Below are positions 34,491 to 45,809 of a stretch of 64,000 nt of DNA, piece by piece (positions within the stretch are counted from its first letter, which is position 1; every line of letters starts with the position of its first letter). The notes under the pieces are model-generated. The model did no database searches and was not told the DNA's origin. It worked only from the letters and a program-made list of their open reading frames with translations. This DNA is from Acidocella sp. (GTDB lineage Bacteria; Pseudomonadota; Alphaproteobacteria; Acetobacterales; Acetobacteraceae). The translations under genes were made by a program, and so were the position numbers. The stretch covers positions 62,001 through 126,000 of the forward strand of contig JAQNCT010000001.1 in assembly GCA_029077825.1 (NCBI GenBank), written 5' to 3'.

Positions 34491-35918
34491 TCAGCCCATC
34501 AAGGCGCGTGCCGCCGCACCCGCCGCACTCACCAGCGGGCCAGGAATAAACACGAAAAATACTGTGGCCAGTGCGCCCGCCAGCATAACCAGCCTTACAC
34601 CACCCGCCGCTTGGTCAAAATCAGGGCTGCCACTATCAAAATACATTACCTTGATGACCCGCAGATAATAATATGCCGCCATCACGCTGGTAAGCACGCC
34701 CACCACCGCCAATGTGTCCAACCCGACATTGATGGCGGCGGCAAATACATAGAGCTTGCTAAAGAACCCAGAGAGCGGCGGGATTCCCGCCATTGACCAT
34801 AGCAGCACCGCCAGCGCCAGCGCATAACCCGGCTTCTGGGTGGATAGCCCGGCCAAATCGGCAATGGTTTCCACCGCCTGCCCCTTGCGGCGCATCGCGA
34901 TGATGCAGGCAAACACGCCAAACGACATCACGATATAAATGGCGAGGTACACCAAAGTTGCCTGCACCCCAGCCTCAGTGCCCGCCGCCAACCCAATCAG
35001 CGCGTAACCCATATGGCCGATTGAGGAATACGCCATCAGACGTTTTATGTTGGTCTGGCTGATGGCTCCCAAAGCCCCGATTGTCATTGAGATGATGCTG
35101 AGAATTTCAATCAGCATCTGCCATTGGCTGAGCAGGTGACCAAATGGCCCGACCATGACTGAAATCAGCAACGCCATGGCTGCTACTTTCGGGGCGGTGC
35201 CGAACAGTGATGTCACCGGGGTGGGAGATCCCTCATAAACGTCGGGGGTCCACATATGAAACGGTGCCGCCGAAATTTTGAACGCGATGCCCACCAACAC
35301 GAACACCACGCCAATCACGGTGCCGTAACCCGCACCTTGGCTGGCGTTCAGCTCCTGGGCGAGAGCGGCAAAGTTGGTTGTGCCGGCAAAGCCATAGACC
35401 AGCGAGATCCCATAAATCAGCAGGCCGGAGGCCAATGCGCCAAGCACAAAATATTTCAAGCCAGCTTCGGTGGAGCGCAGGGAATCCCGTGCAAACGCCG
35501 CGCAAATATACAACGCCAGCGATTGCAGCTCAAAGCCGAGATACAAAGTCATCATGTCAGACGCTGAGATCATCACGATCATCCCAAGCACCGCCATAAC
35601 CACCAGTACCGGGAATTCGAAACGCGCGATGTCTTCACGCTGGTTGTAGTCAAGCGACAGGACCAACGCCGCCGCAGCGCCCAGCAGTACCAGCACATCG
35701 GCATAGCGGGTAAAATCGGTGGTGGTCAGCAAGCCGCCAAAAACCATTCCGGCGGGGGCCAGCAAAACAAATACGCCGGTCACCGCAAACAGCGCTACCG
35801 CCGCTAAGCTACAGGCGATGAACTGATTGCCCTTAGCAAGCACACCAAACATCAGCAGCGCCATACCGCCCAGGCCCAGTGCCAGTTCCGGCAGTAATGT
35901 TGGAAATAGCGGGCTCAT
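34491..35918 (-). CDS. nuoN: NADH-quinone oxidoreductase subunit N
   Basis: Antiporter-like membrane subunit of complex I, one of three proton channels. It has 475 residues with about 14 membrane helices. Characteristic segments are [20 protein letters not shown] (with the conserved glutamate), [20 protein letters not shown] in its local form ([20 protein letters not shown]), and [18 protein letters not shown]. It overlaps nuoM by four bases (ATGA) and is followed by birA. It is the last subunit gene of a complete nuoA-N set. Confidence 0.97.
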   Translation of the reverse strand: [475 protein letters not shown]

Positions 35919-37447
35919 TTGGTCACCATGGCTAGAGACACCGGCGGCACGGATAGCGGCGGGGTGAGTGACGCAAAATGCGCCTGCACCATCGCGCTCA
36001 CCGGCGCCTCAAAAATATGGGTGAAGCTGGTCGGATAAATGCCAATCCAGAGCACCATCATCGCCAGCGGCACCAGCATGGCAAACTCAACGGCGCTGAG
36101 GTCTTTCAGGCCATCCAAACTGGGCCTTGCGGTTTTATCAAACAGCACGGCACGCAGCAGCACCAGCATGTAGGCAGCACCCAGCACCATGCCGGTCGCG
36201 CTCAGCAGCGAGACCCAGAAATTCACTTTCATGGCGCCAACGATCACCAGAATTTCGCCAACAAACCCCGAAGTGCCAGGCATGCCCATTGAACCAAGCG
36301 CAAATAACATCAGCAGCGTGGCATAAACCGGCATCCGCACCGCCAGACCGCCGAGCTTCGAGAGTGTCATGCTCTCGCCTCGCGCCAACAGCACGCCGAC
36401 ACAGATAAACAAGCCCGTGATGATGAAACCATGCGAGAGCATTTGCAACAAGGCGCCCTCGATCCCTTCGACCGTGAAGGTAAAAATTCCAACCACGATC
36501 AATCCCATATGAGCCACCGAAGAATAGGCGATCATCCGCTTCATATCGGTCTGCGCCAGCGCCACCAGCGAAACATAAATCACCGCCACTACGCCGAGCG
36601 TAAACATCAGCGGCGCGGCTACCGCGCTGGCGTGCGGCAGCATCGGCACGGTAAAGCGCAGGAACCCGTATGACCCCATTTTGGAGAGCACCGCCGCCAG
36701 CATGATGGTACCCGGCAGCGGCGCCTCGCCGTAGGCATCAGGCAGCCATGTATGCAGCGGCCACACCGCCGCCTTGACCCCAAACGACACCAAAAACGCA
36801 ATAAACAACCATGTTTGCACCTGCGGCGGGATCGGCGTGTGCAGCAAAGTTACCATATCGGTGGTGCCAGCGTTACGCCACATCCACACCAGCGCCAGCA
36901 GCATCAGCAATGATCCTGTTAACGTGAACAGGAAGAATTTTACCGCCGCATAAACCCGCCGCTCGCCGCCCCAGACACCGATAATGAGATACATCGGCAG
37001 CAATACCGCTTCAAAGAAAACATAGAACACCACGAAGTCCAAAGCGCAGAACATGCCGATGGTCATGGTATCAAGCAGCAGAAACGCAATCATGAACTCG
37101 CGCACACGCTTGTTGATCGACCAGCTTGAGACAATGGCGATCGGCGTGATGAAAGCCGAGAGAAGAATGAGAAACAGGCTGATGCCATCAACACCCATGC
37201 GATACTGCACGCCCAGACCGCTCAACCAGGAATGCGCCTCGACAAACTCAAAGCCCGGCTGGGCAGGGTCAAACACCACCCATAAATACACCGCCAGCGC
37301 CAGCACCACCAAGCTGACCCAAAGCGCCCCCCAGCGGGCATTGCGCGCCACCGCCTCGTCATCGCCGCGTAACGTAGCAATAAACGCCACCCCCACAAGC
37401 GGCAGGAAGGTAATCAACGAAAGAATTGGAAAGCCCAGCGAATTCAT
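35915..37447 (-). CDS. nuoM: NADH-quinone oxidoreductase subunit M
   Basis: Second antiporter-like proton-pumping subunit, 510 residues, about 14 helices. Diagnostic segments are CALDFVVFYVFFEAVLLPMY (conserved glutamate), FGVKAAVWPLHTWLPDAYGE (broken-helix lysine) and DMKRMIAYSSVAHMGLIVVG. It overlaps nuoN by four bases and follows nuoL with one base between. Length and order are normal. Confidence 0.97.
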   Translation of the reverse strand: MNSLGFPILSLITFLPLVGVAFIATLRGDDEAVARNARWGALWVSLVVLALAVYLWVVFDPAQPGFEFVEAHSWLSGLGVQYRMGVDGISLFLILLSAFITPIAIVSSWSINKRVREFMIAFLLLDTMTIGMFCALDFVVFYVFFEAVLLPMYLIIGVWGGERRVYAAVKFFLFTLTGSLLMLLALVWMWRNAGTTDMVTLLHTPIPPQVQTWLFIAFLVSFGVKAAVWPLHTWLPDAYGEAPLPGTIMLAAVLSKMGSYGFLRFTVPMLPHASAVAAPLMFTLGVVAVIYVSLVALAQTDMKRMIAYSSVAHMGLIVVGIFTFTVEGIEGALLQMLSHGFIITGLFICVGVLLARGESMTLSKLGGLAVRMPVYATLLMLFALGSMGMPGTSGFVGEILVIVGAMKVNFWVSLLSATGMVLGAAYMLVLLRAVLFDKTARPSLDGLKDLSAVEFAMLVPLAMMVLWIGIYPTSFTHIFEAPVSAMVQAHFASLTPPLSVPPVSLAMVTK

Positions 37448-37448
37448 C

Positions 37449-39368
37449 TTAGCGCACCAACAGGAAGATACTGAGGAAGCCCAGCAGGCCGATCAGCATA
37501 ATGAACGCATACAGCGCAATCGAGCCGGTTTGCAGCTTCACGCTTTGCGATGAGGCATCCGAGGTCAATGCCGCCAGCCCGTTCGGCACACCGTCGATCA
37601 TCTGCTCATCACCCACATGCCATGCGAACTTTGCCAGACGCATGGTGGGCTTCACCAGCACCGCATCGTACAACTCATCAAAGTACCATTTATTCAGCAG
37701 GAACTGATAAACCCCGGCAAAGCGCGTGGCGAATAGCGATGGCAGGGTTGGCACGAAAATATAGAATGTCGCCGCCACCAAAATCCCTGCAATACCTGCA
37801 AATAATGGCGCCATCGCAACCATCGATGGAATAGTCTCGAACGATTGCATAATACTGCCAGCGCTGATGCTGGCTCCCCAGAAGTTTGCTGAGCCAGTGC
37901 CAACGAATAAGCGATCCAGCATAAAACCAGTGGCGATCGCACCACAAGCCAACAGCGCCAACGGTGCCAGCATCACCAATGGGCTTTCATGCACATGGTC
38001 CTGCACATCCTGCGGGGCGTGTGACTTGCCGTGGAAGGTCAGCAAAAACAGCCGCGATATATAAAATGCCGTCAGCCCGGCGGTAACCACGCCGCAGGCC
38101 CAGCCGTACATGCCAACCGCCGAGTGGGAAGCATACGCGGCATCCAAAATAGCGTCTTTTGAATAGTAACCCGAAAACGGCGGAATGCCGGCCAGCGCCA
38201 ATGCGCCAATCAGCATCATCAGCCAGGTGAACGGAATTTTCTTGAAAAGCCCGCCCATCAGGCGAATATCCTGCTCTTCAGACATCGCGTGAATCACTGA
38301 GCCAGCCGCCAGGAACAGCAGAGCTTTAAAGAAGGCATGGTTGATCAGATGGAACATCGCCACTGGATACGCGCCCACACCCGCCGCCACGAACATATAG
38401 CCAAGCTGCGAACAGGTGGAATACGCAATGATGCGCTTGATATCATTCTGCACGCAGCCCACCGTGCCCGCGAAAAACGCCGTGGAAGCGCCAATGACCG
38501 TGACCACCTCCAGCGCCACTGGCGCTGCATTCAGCAATGGCGACATCCGCACCACCATGAACACCCCCGCCGCGACCATGGTGGCCGCGTGGATCAAGGC
38601 GGAAACCGGGGTTGGGCCTTCCATCGCATCGGCTAGCCAGGTGTGTAAAAACAACTGTGCAGATTTACCCATCGCGCCGATGAACAACAAAACACCGATC
38701 ACTTCGAGCGCTGGCAGCGGCGTACCAAACAGCCGGTAATGGTCGTGCGCATGGGCACTGACCGCGGCAAAAATCTCATCGAACGAAATGGTCTTGAACA
38801 CCAGATAAGTGAGCGCAATACCGATCGCAAACCCGACATCACCCACCCGGTTGACGATGAACGCCTTAATCGCGGCCGCATTCGCCGTAGGCCGTTCGTA
38901 CCAATAGCCGATCAGCAGATATGAGACGAGGCCCACACCTTCCCAGCCGAAGAACAGTTGCAACAGATTATTGGCCGTCACCAGCATCAGCATGGCAAAA
39001 GTGAACAGCGACAAATAGGCGAAAAAGCGCGGCTCGGTTTTATCGTGCGCCATGTAGCCCACGCTATAAATATGAATGAGCGCCGAGACAAAACTGACCA
39101 TCGCCACCATCACCAGGCTGAGCATGTCCTGACGCAGCGTCCAGTCCGGTGCGAAATTACCTACCGAAATCCAGACAGCGAGATGCAAAGGCGCCAAACC
39201 GCTACCTGATTGCACAGCTTGCGCAAAGTCCAGCACACCAGCGGCAGCCGATATCCCCATGAATAAAATGCTGGCCGCGATTGAGAGTTGCTTGCCCAGA
39301 AATGGCCGGAATATTCCGGCCAGAACGGCTCCCACCAGCGGCGCAAAAACGGCGATTGAGGTCAGCAT
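37449..39368 (-). CDS. nuoL: NADH-quinone oxidoreductase subunit L
   Basis: Third and most distal antiporter-like subunit, 639 residues, with the extra C-terminal lateral helix that braces NuoM and NuoN. Diagnostic segments are LLQLFFGWEGVGLVSYLLIG (conserved glutamate), HTWLADAMEGPTPVSALIHA, and KRIIAYSTCSQLGYMFVAAG. It starts one base after nuoK. The C-terminal end (GFLSIFLLVR) is normal. Confidence 0.97.
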   Translation of the reverse strand: MLTSIAVFAPLVGAVLAGIFRPFLGKQLSIAASILFMGISAAAGVLDFAQAVQSGSGLAPLHLAVWISVGNFAPDWTLRQDMLSLVMVAMVSFVSALIHIYSVGYMAHDKTEPRFFAYLSLFTFAMLMLVTANNLLQLFFGWEGVGLVSYLLIGYWYERPTANAAAIKAFIVNRVGDVGFAIGIALTYLVFKTISFDEIFAAVSAHAHDHYRLFGTPLPALEVIGVLLFIGAMGKSAQLFLHTWLADAMEGPTPVSALIHAATMVAAGVFMVVRMSPLLNAAPVALEVVTVIGASTAFFAGTVGCVQNDIKRIIAYSTCSQLGYMFVAAGVGAYPVAMFHLINHAFFKALLFLAAGSVIHAMSEEQDIRLMGGLFKKIPFTWLMMLIGALALAGIPPFSGYYSKDAILDAAYASHSAVGMYGWACGVVTAGLTAFYISRLFLLTFHGKSHAPQDVQDHVHESPLVMLAPLALLACGAIATGFMLDRLFVGTGSANFWGASISAGSIMQSFETIPSMVAMAPLFAGIAGILVAATFYIFVPTLPSLFATRFAGVYQFLLNKWYFDELYDAVLVKPTMRLAKFAWHVGDEQMIDGVPNGLAALTSDASSQSVKLQTGSIALYAFIMLIGLLGFLSIFLLVR

Positions 39369-39369
39369 A

Positions 39370-39678
39370 TCAACCCTTCATCAATGTCACGTCCTCGACC
39401 TCGATCGAGCCACGGTTACGCGAATAAATCACCACAATCGCCAGCCCGATGGCGGCTTCAGCGGCAGCGACAGTGAGCACAAACATAGTGAAAACCTGCC
39501 CCACCATGTCATGCAGCGCGCCGGAAAAGGCGACGAAATTGATGTTGGCGGCGAGCAAAATCAACTCAATAGACATCATGATAACAATGATATTCTTGCG
39601 GTTCATGAAAATGCCGAACACGCCAATCACCATCAGCAATCCGGCAACCACCAGAAAATGTGAAAGTGCAACTTGCAT
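39370..39678 (-). CDS. nuoK: NADH-quinone oxidoreductase subunit K
   Basis: Small membrane subunit of complex I, 102 residues and three helices. The two conserved glutamates are in [19 protein letters not shown] and [20 protein letters not shown]; they lie on the proton path through the membrane arm. The ATG overlaps the nuoJ stop by one base. Normal size for the family. Confidence 0.97.
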   Translation of the reverse strand: MQVALSHFLVVAGLLMVIGVFGIFMNRKNIIVIMMSIELILLAANINFVAFSGALHDMVGQVFTMFVLTVAAAEAAIGLAIVVIYSRNRGSIEVEDVTLMKG

Positions 39679-40313
39679 TACAGCGCCTCCTCGGCTGGCG
39701 CAGGCAGTTTTGCCGCTTCACCCAGCTTGGCGTTTACCATCCGCAATGTATCGGCTGGCACCCGCGCATGCTGGGCGCTTACATCCTGGCGCTTACCGCG
39801 GTTGCGGTCGCGCAAGGTCAATACAATCGCACCGATCATCGAAACCAGCAAAACTGCGCCAGACAGCTGGAACAGAAAGATATATTTGGTATAGAGTAGC
39901 GAGCCCAAAGCCACCGTGTTGCTCACATCAGCCGGGGTTGGTGATTGCAGGAACACTGCCGTACCCGGTGCCATGGTCCAATTCACCGCCATAAACGCCA
40001 GTTCGCCAAACAGCACCATGCCGACCGCCAGGCCAACCGGCGCATAGCGTTGCACGCCCTCGCGCAAGGCCACAAAATCAACATCGAGCATCATCACGAC
40101 GAACATGAACAGCACCGCAACCGCGCCGACATACACAATCACCAGCACCATCGCCAGAAACTCGGCACCAGCCATCAGGAACAGCACCGCGGCGTTGATG
40201 AAGGCCAGGATCAGGAACAACACCGAATGCACCGGGTTGCGGCTGCTGATCACCATGACCGCCGAGGCCAGCAGGATGGCAGAGACGATGTCAAAGAAAA
40301 TATTTGCAATCAT
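39678..40313 (-). CDS. nuoJ: NADH-quinone oxidoreductase subunit J
   Basis: Membrane subunit of complex I, 211 residues and five helices. The flexible third helix region is [20 protein letters not shown], with the pi-bulge sequence [20 protein letters not shown]. The C-terminal part beyond residue 175 is a hydrophilic, alanine-rich tail ([13 protein letters not shown]). It starts eight bases after nuoI. The order I-J-K is canonical. Confidence 0.96.
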   Translation of the reverse strand: MIANIFFDIVSAILLASAVMVISSRNPVHSVLFLILAFINAAVLFLMAGAEFLAMVLVIVYVGAVAVLFMFVVMMLDVDFVALREGVQRYAPVGLAVGMVLFGELAFMAVNWTMAPGTAVFLQSPTPADVSNTVALGSLLYTKYIFLFQLSGAVLLVSMIGAIVLTLRDRNRGKRQDVSAQHARVPADTLRMVNAKLGEAAKLPAPAEEAL

Positions 40314-40320
40314 GTTTGTT

Positions 40321-40812
40321 CTACCGGTACGGCGCGTCGAGTTCGAGGCGTTTGGCGAGTTCGGGTTCCCACCGGTCGCCGTTGGCCAGCAGCTTCGCTT
40401 TGTTATACATCAACTCTTCGCGGGTTTCGGTGGCAAATTCAAAGTTCGGGCCTTCAACAATCGCATCCACCGGGCAGGCTTCCTCGCACAGGCCACAAAA
40501 TATGCATTTGGTCATGTCGATATCATAACGCGTGGTACGGCGCGAGCCATCATCACGCGGTTCGGCCTCGATGGTAATGGCCTGCGCCGGACAAACCGCT
40601 TCACAAAGCTTGCAGGCAATGCAGCGTTCCTCGCCGTTCGGATAGCGGCGCAACGCATGCTCGCCCTTGAAGCGCGGGCTGATCGGGTTCTTCTCGAATG
40701 GGTAATTCAGCGTCACTTTCGGCTTAAAAAATGTACGCAATGTCAAAGCCATGCCGGAGACAAGTTCCGTCATCAGCAAGCCGCGCGCGGCACGATCAAG
40801 ACGCATACTCAT
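40321..40812 (-). CDS. nuoI: NADH-quinone oxidoreductase subunit I
   Basis: Peripheral-arm ferredoxin-like subunit of complex I, 163 residues. Two [4Fe-4S] motifs are complete: [16 protein letters not shown] and [16 protein letters not shown] (clusters N6a and N6b), each followed by the distal proline-cysteine ligand. The N-terminal amphipathic helix ([20 protein letters not shown]) contacts the membrane arm. It starts 15 bases after the nuoH stop. Confidence 0.97.
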   Translation of the reverse strand: MSMRLDRAARGLLMTELVSGMALTLRTFFKPKVTLNYPFEKNPISPRFKGEHALRRYPNGEERCIACKLCEAVCPAQAITIEAEPRDDGSRRTTRYDIDMTKCIFCGLCEEACPVDAIVEGPNFEFATETREELMYNKAKLLANGDRWEPELAKRLELDAPYR

Positions 40813-40827
40813 ACCGCCCTTATGTAA

Positions 40828-41841
40828 TTAAGCATTTGGCAACCACCCGAAAACTTCCAACACGCCGGCCACCAGTACCAGATAGCCCAGCGAAAGCGGC
40901 AGAAATACTTTCCAGCCAAGCGCCATCAACTGGTCATAACGGTAACGCGGAAACGTCGCCCGCACCCATATGAATACGAACAGGCAGGCAAAAAGTTTCA
41001 GCAAAAACCATATAACCCCCGGCACCCAGATGAATGGCGCAAAGGGGATCGGCGAAAGCCAGCCCCCCAGAAACAAAATCGTGGTGGTGGCGCTGATCAA
41101 AATCATGTTGGCATATTCACCAAGGAAGAACAGCGCGAAGCTCATGGCGCTATATTCCACGAAGAACCCAGCCACGATTTCAGTCTCGCCCTCTGCCAAA
41201 TCGAATGGAGCACGGTTGGTTTCAGCCAAACCAGATATGAAAAAAACCACAAACATCGGAAACAGCGGAATGGCGAACCAGATATGGCGTTGCGCCATAA
41301 CGATATCATTCAGGTTTAGACTGCCAACACAAATCAACACCGTGACAATGACAAACCCCATGGAGACTTCGTAGGACACCATTTGCGCCGCACTACGCAT
41401 CGCGCCCAGAAAGGCGTATTTCGAATTACTGGCCCAACCAGCAATGATAATGCCGTAAACACCAAGCGATGAAATGGCGAGCAGGTACAAAATACCCACA
41501 TTGATGTTGGCGATCGCCCAATGGTCATTTACCGGAATTACGGCCCAGGCAACCACAGCGAGACCAAAGGTGATCATTGGTGCCATCATAAATAAAATCC
41601 GGTCTGAACCGGCCGGGATAATGGTTTCCTTAAACATCATCTTCAGCGCGTCAGCGAATGGCTGCGCGAGACCAAACGGCCCTACTATATTCGGGCCTTT
41701 GCGCAGCTGTATGGCGCCCATCACCTTACGTTCGGCGTAAGTGAGATAGGCCACGCCAATCAACAATGGTACGATCAACGCCAGAGATTTCAGCAAGGTT
41801 AAAATGACAATGCCGAGATCAGTGTCAAAAAACGCCATCAT
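40828..41841 (-). CDS. nuoH: NADH-quinone oxidoreductase subunit H
   Basis: Membrane subunit at the junction with the peripheral arm, forming the quinone entry site. It has 337 residues and eight helices. [20 protein letters not shown] is the first signature, and [20 protein letters not shown] the conserved acidic loop that reaches the quinone site. ATG at 41841 overlaps the nuoG stop as ATGA; a second ATG directly follows and would shorten the protein by one residue. Confidence 0.97.
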   Translation of the reverse strand: MMAFFDTDLGIVILTLLKSLALIVPLLIGVAYLTYAERKVMGAIQLRKGPNIVGPFGLAQPFADALKMMFKETIIPAGSDRILFMMAPMITFGLAVVAWAVIPVNDHWAIANINVGILYLLAISSLGVYGIIIAGWASNSKYAFLGAMRSAAQMVSYEVSMGFVIVTVLICVGSLNLNDIVMAQRHIWFAIPLFPMFVVFFISGLAETNRAPFDLAEGETEIVAGFFVEYSAMSFALFFLGEYANMILISATTTILFLGGWLSPIPFAPFIWVPGVIWFLLKLFACLFVFIWVRATFPRYRYDQLMALGWKVFLPLSLGYLVLVAGVLEVFGWLPNA

Positions 41842-43883
41842 TCGGCGGCCTCCGCCTGAGTGCCGTAATGTGCCGCGACGCAGGCTGCCATGGTGGGGCT
41901 GGCACGGCTGATCGGGTCGGTCTGATAGTAGTTATGCACCGCATTGCTGAACGGCACCGAACCGATGCCAGCCGCGTCACCAACCGGCGCTTCATGGTTC
42001 AGCCCGGCCAAACGGCGAACCTCGCCAATCTCACCGAAAATCGGGTTGGCCTGAATCAGCCGCGCCCGCAATGCAGAAACATCATCATAAGGCAGCGCGT
42101 GGCCGATATAGGCGCTGATGGCGCGCAGAATCCGCCAATCTTCCCGTGCATCACCTGGCGGGCTGACTGCCATGAAGCCAAATTGCGCACGGCCTTCGGT
42201 ATTCACATAGGTACCGGGCTTTTCGGTATAGGCAGCCCCCGGCAAAATAACATCGGCCCGCGCCGCGCCGGCATCCCCATGATGGCCCTGGTAAATCACG
42301 AAGGTTTCACGGCCGATTTTCGACGTATCAAATTCATCCGCCGCCAGCAGCCACAATACATCCACGCCGCCGCCCAGCATCGCCGAGATTTTTTTGCCGC
42401 CCACACCCGGCACCAACCCCAAATCCAGAGCCCCAACCCGCGCTGCCGCCGTGTGCAGCACGTTGAACCCATGCCATTCGGCATTCAGCATGTTGTATTT
42501 CGCAGCCAGCGCCCAAGCCGCCGCCAGCACCGCCGCGCCATCGTCACGCTGCAACGCACCTTGACCGAGAATGATCATAGGCTTCTTCGCCGCCTGCAAC
42601 TTATCAGCAAAGCCACCCAGCGCCTTCAAACTCTCAGGCCCACTACCGATATAGTCAAATTCGTATGTCAGATCAGCAAGTTCGCCAATCAGCCCCACCG
42701 CCAGCCCGCCGGTTAGCCAGCGTTTGCGAATACGGGCATTCAACACCGGGGCTTCGCGGCGCGGGTTGCTGCCGATGATCAACAGCGCATCAGCCTCCTC
42801 AATACCGGCGATGGTGGTGTTGAATAAATAAAATTCCCGACGTGAGGCATCGAGCGCTGCGCCATCCTGCCGGCAATCGATATTCGGCGAGCCAAGTGCC
42901 GACATCATATCTTTCAGCGCTAGCATGCTCTCAGCATCGCACTGGTCACCGATGATCGCGCCGATTTTTTCGCCCGGCACGGCCTTTATGCGGTTCGCAA
43001 TAACCGCGAAAGCCTCTTCCCAACTGGCTGCACGCAGCTTGCCATTTTCACGTATCCACGGGCGGTCCAACCGGCGGCGCTTTAAGCCATCCACCGCAAA
43101 GCGCGACTTGTCGCCCAGCCATTCCTCATTCACCGCGTCATTCACCCGCGGCAGAATGCGCAGCACCTCAGCACCACGCGCATCCACGCGGATGTTGGCG
43201 CCCACAGCGTCAAATACATCCACACTATCAGTCTTTTTCAACTCCCAAGGCCGGGCCGTGTAGGCGTAAGGCTTTGAAGTCAGCGCCCCGACGGGGCAAA
43301 GATCAATAATGTTGCCTGAAAGTTCCGAACTCAGCGCCTTTTCAACATAGGTGCCAACCCGCATCGATTCCCCACGCGCGGTCGCGCCCAGTTCCGGCAC
43401 ACCAGCCACTTCGGTCGAGAAGCGGACACAGCGCGTGCAATGAATGCAACGCGTCATGGTGGTTTTTACCAGCGGCCCCCAGTCGGCCTGGCCAACCGAG
43501 CGTTTATTTTCCTCATAGCGCGAATAGCCGCGGCCATAACCCACAGCCTCATCCTGCAAATCGCATTCACCACCCTGGTCGCAAATCGGGCAATCCAGCG
43601 GGTGGTTGACCAGTAAAAATTCCATCACGCCACGGCGCGCCTTGCGCACCGTTTCAGTATCAGTTTTGATCACCATGCCATCACCCACCGGCTGCCCGCA
43701 TGAGGCCACCGGCTTTGGCATCTTCTCAATTTCTACCAGGCACATCCGGCAGTTTCCGGCAATGGAAAGCCGCTCATGGTAGCAAAAGCGCGGAATTTCC
43801 TTACCCGCCATTTCGCACGCCTGCAGCACCGAAGACCCGTTGGCAATTTCTATCTCGATCCCGTCAACCGTAACCTTTGCCAT
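41838..43883 (-). CDS. nuoG: NADH-quinone oxidoreductase subunit G
   Basis: Largest peripheral subunit, 681 residues, carrying iron-sulfur clusters. Residues 1-230 include the [2Fe-2S] ligands in [15 protein letters not shown] and SCGQPVG, the histidine-containing N5 site [18 protein letters not shown], and the [4Fe-4S] ligands [10 protein letters not shown] with a distal CPVGALTS. The rest is a molybdopterin-oxidoreductase-like fold without cofactor ligands. I see no N7-type extra motif of the E. coli kind. The stop overlaps nuoH; the start lies three bases after nuoF. Confidence 0.97.
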   Translation of the reverse strand: MAKVTVDGIEIEIANGSSVLQACEMAGKEIPRFCYHERLSIAGNCRMCLVEIEKMPKPVASCGQPVGDGMVIKTDTETVRKARRGVMEFLLVNHPLDCPICDQGGECDLQDEAVGYGRGYSRYEENKRSVGQADWGPLVKTTMTRCIHCTRCVRFSTEVAGVPELGATARGESMRVGTYVEKALSSELSGNIIDLCPVGALTSKPYAYTARPWELKKTDSVDVFDAVGANIRVDARGAEVLRILPRVNDAVNEEWLGDKSRFAVDGLKRRRLDRPWIRENGKLRAASWEEAFAVIANRIKAVPGEKIGAIIGDQCDAESMLALKDMMSALGSPNIDCRQDGAALDASRREFYLFNTTIAGIEEADALLIIGSNPRREAPVLNARIRKRWLTGGLAVGLIGELADLTYEFDYIGSGPESLKALGGFADKLQAAKKPMIILGQGALQRDDGAAVLAAAWALAAKYNMLNAEWHGFNVLHTAAARVGALDLGLVPGVGGKKISAMLGGGVDVLWLLAADEFDTSKIGRETFVIYQGHHGDAGAARADVILPGAAYTEKPGTYVNTEGRAQFGFMAVSPPGDAREDWRILRAISAYIGHALPYDDVSALRARLIQANPIFGEIGEVRRLAGLNHEAPVGDAAGIGSVPFSNAVHNYYQTDPISRASPTMAACVAAHYGTQAEAAE

Positions 43884-43886
43884 GAT

Positions 43887-45182
43887 CTATTCCGCCGCCT
43901 GCGCCAGCGCATTTCGCTGCTGCGCTTCAATAACCCGTTGTTCTACCAGCGGCCTAAAGGCCCGCAGCAACCCTTGGATCGGCCAGGCCGCGGCATCGCC
44001 GAACGCACAAATCGTGTGGCCTTCCACCTGCCGTGTCACGGTTTCCAGCAAATCAATATCCGAGAGTTGCGCTTGCCCGTCCACAATCCGCGCCATCATG
44101 CGCATCATCCAGCCGGTACCTTCACGGCATGGCGTACACTGGCCGCAGCTTTCATGCTTGAAGAATTTCGAGAGTCGCCAAATTGCCTTGATCACGTCAG
44201 CGGATTTATCCATCACGATCACCGCACCGGAGCCAAGCCCGCTGCGCACATCCTTCAGACTATCAAAATCCATCAGGATGGTGTCGCACATCTCCTTGTT
44301 CAGAATCGGCATTGAGGCACCACCAGGGATCACTGCCTGCAAATTATCCCAGCCGCCGCGTACGCCACCAGCATGTTTCTCGATTAAATCCTTCAAAGGA
44401 ATGCCAAGCTCTTCCTCAACATTGCAGGGATTATTTACGTGGCCTGAGATACAGAAAATCTTGGTGCCGGAATTTTTCGGGCGGCCAAGTGCCGCAAACC
44501 ACGGTGCGCCACGGCGCAGAATGGTGGGAACACCAGCTATGGTCTCAACATTATTCACGGTCGTCGGGCAGCCATAAACACCCATCGCTGCCGGGAAAGG
44601 CGGCTTCATGCGCGGCATGCCTTTTTTGCCTTCAAGGCTTTCCAGCAATGCTGATTCCTCGCCGCAAATATACGCACCCGCACCGCGATGCACATACAAA
44701 TCAAAATCGAACCCGGAACCAGCCGCATTTTTACCAAGCAAGCCAGCTTCATAGGCTTCAGCAATCGCCGCGTTCAGCCGCACCGCCTCGTTATAATATT
44801 CGCCACGGATATAAATATAACCGGTATTCGCCCCCATCGCGAAACCCGCGATCAGGCAACCCTCAATCAACTTATGCGGCTCGTTCCTGATGATATCACG
44901 GTCTTTGCAGGTGCCCGGCTCGCTCTCGTCAGCATTCACCACCAGGTAACTCGGGCGGCCATCACTTTGCTTTGGCATAAACGACCATTTCATACCGGTC
45001 GGGAATCCCGCACCGCCGCGGCCACGCATCCCGGAAGTTTTCACCTCCTCGATGATCGCATCGCGGCCACGCGCCAAAAGTTCAGTAATCCCGTCCCAAT
45101 CTCCACGTGACTTTGCAGCCGCCAGCTTCCAATCCTGCAAGCCATAGAGATTTTGATAAATCCGGTCTTTATCGTTCAGCAT
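43887..45182 (-). CDS. nuoF: NADH-quinone oxidoreductase subunit F
   Basis: NADH- and FMN-binding subunit, 431 residues. The NADH loop is [19 protein letters not shown], the FMN region includes [12 protein letters not shown] and [20 protein letters not shown], and the N3 [4Fe-4S] cluster ligands are in [15 protein letters not shown] with a final cysteine in [12 protein letters not shown]. It starts three bases after nuoE. Length is normal for the alphaproteobacterial form. Confidence 0.97.
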   Translation of the reverse strand: MLNDKDRIYQNLYGLQDWKLAAAKSRGDWDGITELLARGRDAIIEEVKTSGMRGRGGAGFPTGMKWSFMPKQSDGRPSYLVVNADESEPGTCKDRDIIRNEPHKLIEGCLIAGFAMGANTGYIYIRGEYYNEAVRLNAAIAEAYEAGLLGKNAAGSGFDFDLYVHRGAGAYICGEESALLESLEGKKGMPRMKPPFPAAMGVYGCPTTVNNVETIAGVPTILRRGAPWFAALGRPKNSGTKIFCISGHVNNPCNVEEELGIPLKDLIEKHAGGVRGGWDNLQAVIPGGASMPILNKEMCDTILMDFDSLKDVRSGLGSGAVIVMDKSADVIKAIWRLSKFFKHESCGQCTPCREGTGWMMRMMARIVDGQAQLSDIDLLETVTRQVEGHTICAFGDAAAWPIQGLLRAFRPLVEQRVIEAQQRNALAQAAE

Positions 45183-45185
45183 CTC

Positions 45186-45809
45186 TCACTCCACCGGTTC
45201 ACTGATGGGCAGCAGCGCCGTCAAGCCAGCTGCCGGTGCCGAGCCGCTGCGGCCCGCCGTGGAACCCGCTGGCGGCAACGCACCCCCTGCTTTTAAATTC
45301 TCCAGCATCGCTTGCGTACGCGCACCATCCATGTCTTCAAAATAATCATCGTTAATCTGCAAAATCGGCGCATTCACGCAACCGCCCAAACATTCCACTT
45401 CGGTCATAGTAAACAAACCATCTTCACTGGTTTCACCAAACTCTGAAATACCTGCGTGTTTCTTGCAGGCCGACACCACTTCATCCGAGCCGCGCAGCCA
45501 GCATGGCGTGGTGGTGCAAACCTGCAGGTGATATTTGCCCACCGGCTTGGTGTTATACATCAGATAAAATGTTGCGACTTCGTAAACCCGAATCGGCGCC
45601 ATGCCGAGCCGTTTAGCAATCACATCCATTGCCACGCGCGGCACCCAGGCCGAACCGGTATGGCGCGCCACCTGCCGCTGCGCGATATCAAGCATAGGCA
45701 TCACGGCGCTTGCCTGTTTACCAGCCGGGTAACACGCAATGGCCGCCAGTACCAAACCCTCAGACTCGGTATCAAATTCAAAACTCGTTGGTTCAGCCTG
45801 CATCGTCAT
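45186..45809 (-). CDS. nuoE: NADH-quinone oxidoreductase subunit E
   Basis: Thioredoxin-like [2Fe-2S] (N1a) subunit, 207 residues. Ligands are CTTTPC near residue 98 and CLGGC near residue 139. The core (residues 1-170) is standard; the last 35 residues form a Gly/Ala/Pro/Ser-rich tail ([20 protein letters not shown]) not needed for the fold. Two starts are possible, ATG 45809 and ATG 45803; 45809 overlaps the nuoD stop by four bases. The tail resembles those of MlaD and DUF2155 in this window, suggesting a species habit. Confidence 0.96.
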   Translation of the reverse strand: MTMQAEPTSFEFDTESEGLVLAAIACYPAGKQASAVMPMLDIAQRQVARHTGSAWVPRVAMDVIAKRLGMAPIRVYEVATFYLMYNTKPVGKYHLQVCTTTPCWLRGSDEVVSACKKHAGISEFGETSEDGLFTMTEVECLGGCVNAPILQINDDYFEDMDGARTQAMLENLKAGGALPPAGSTAGRSGSAPAAGLTALLPISEPVE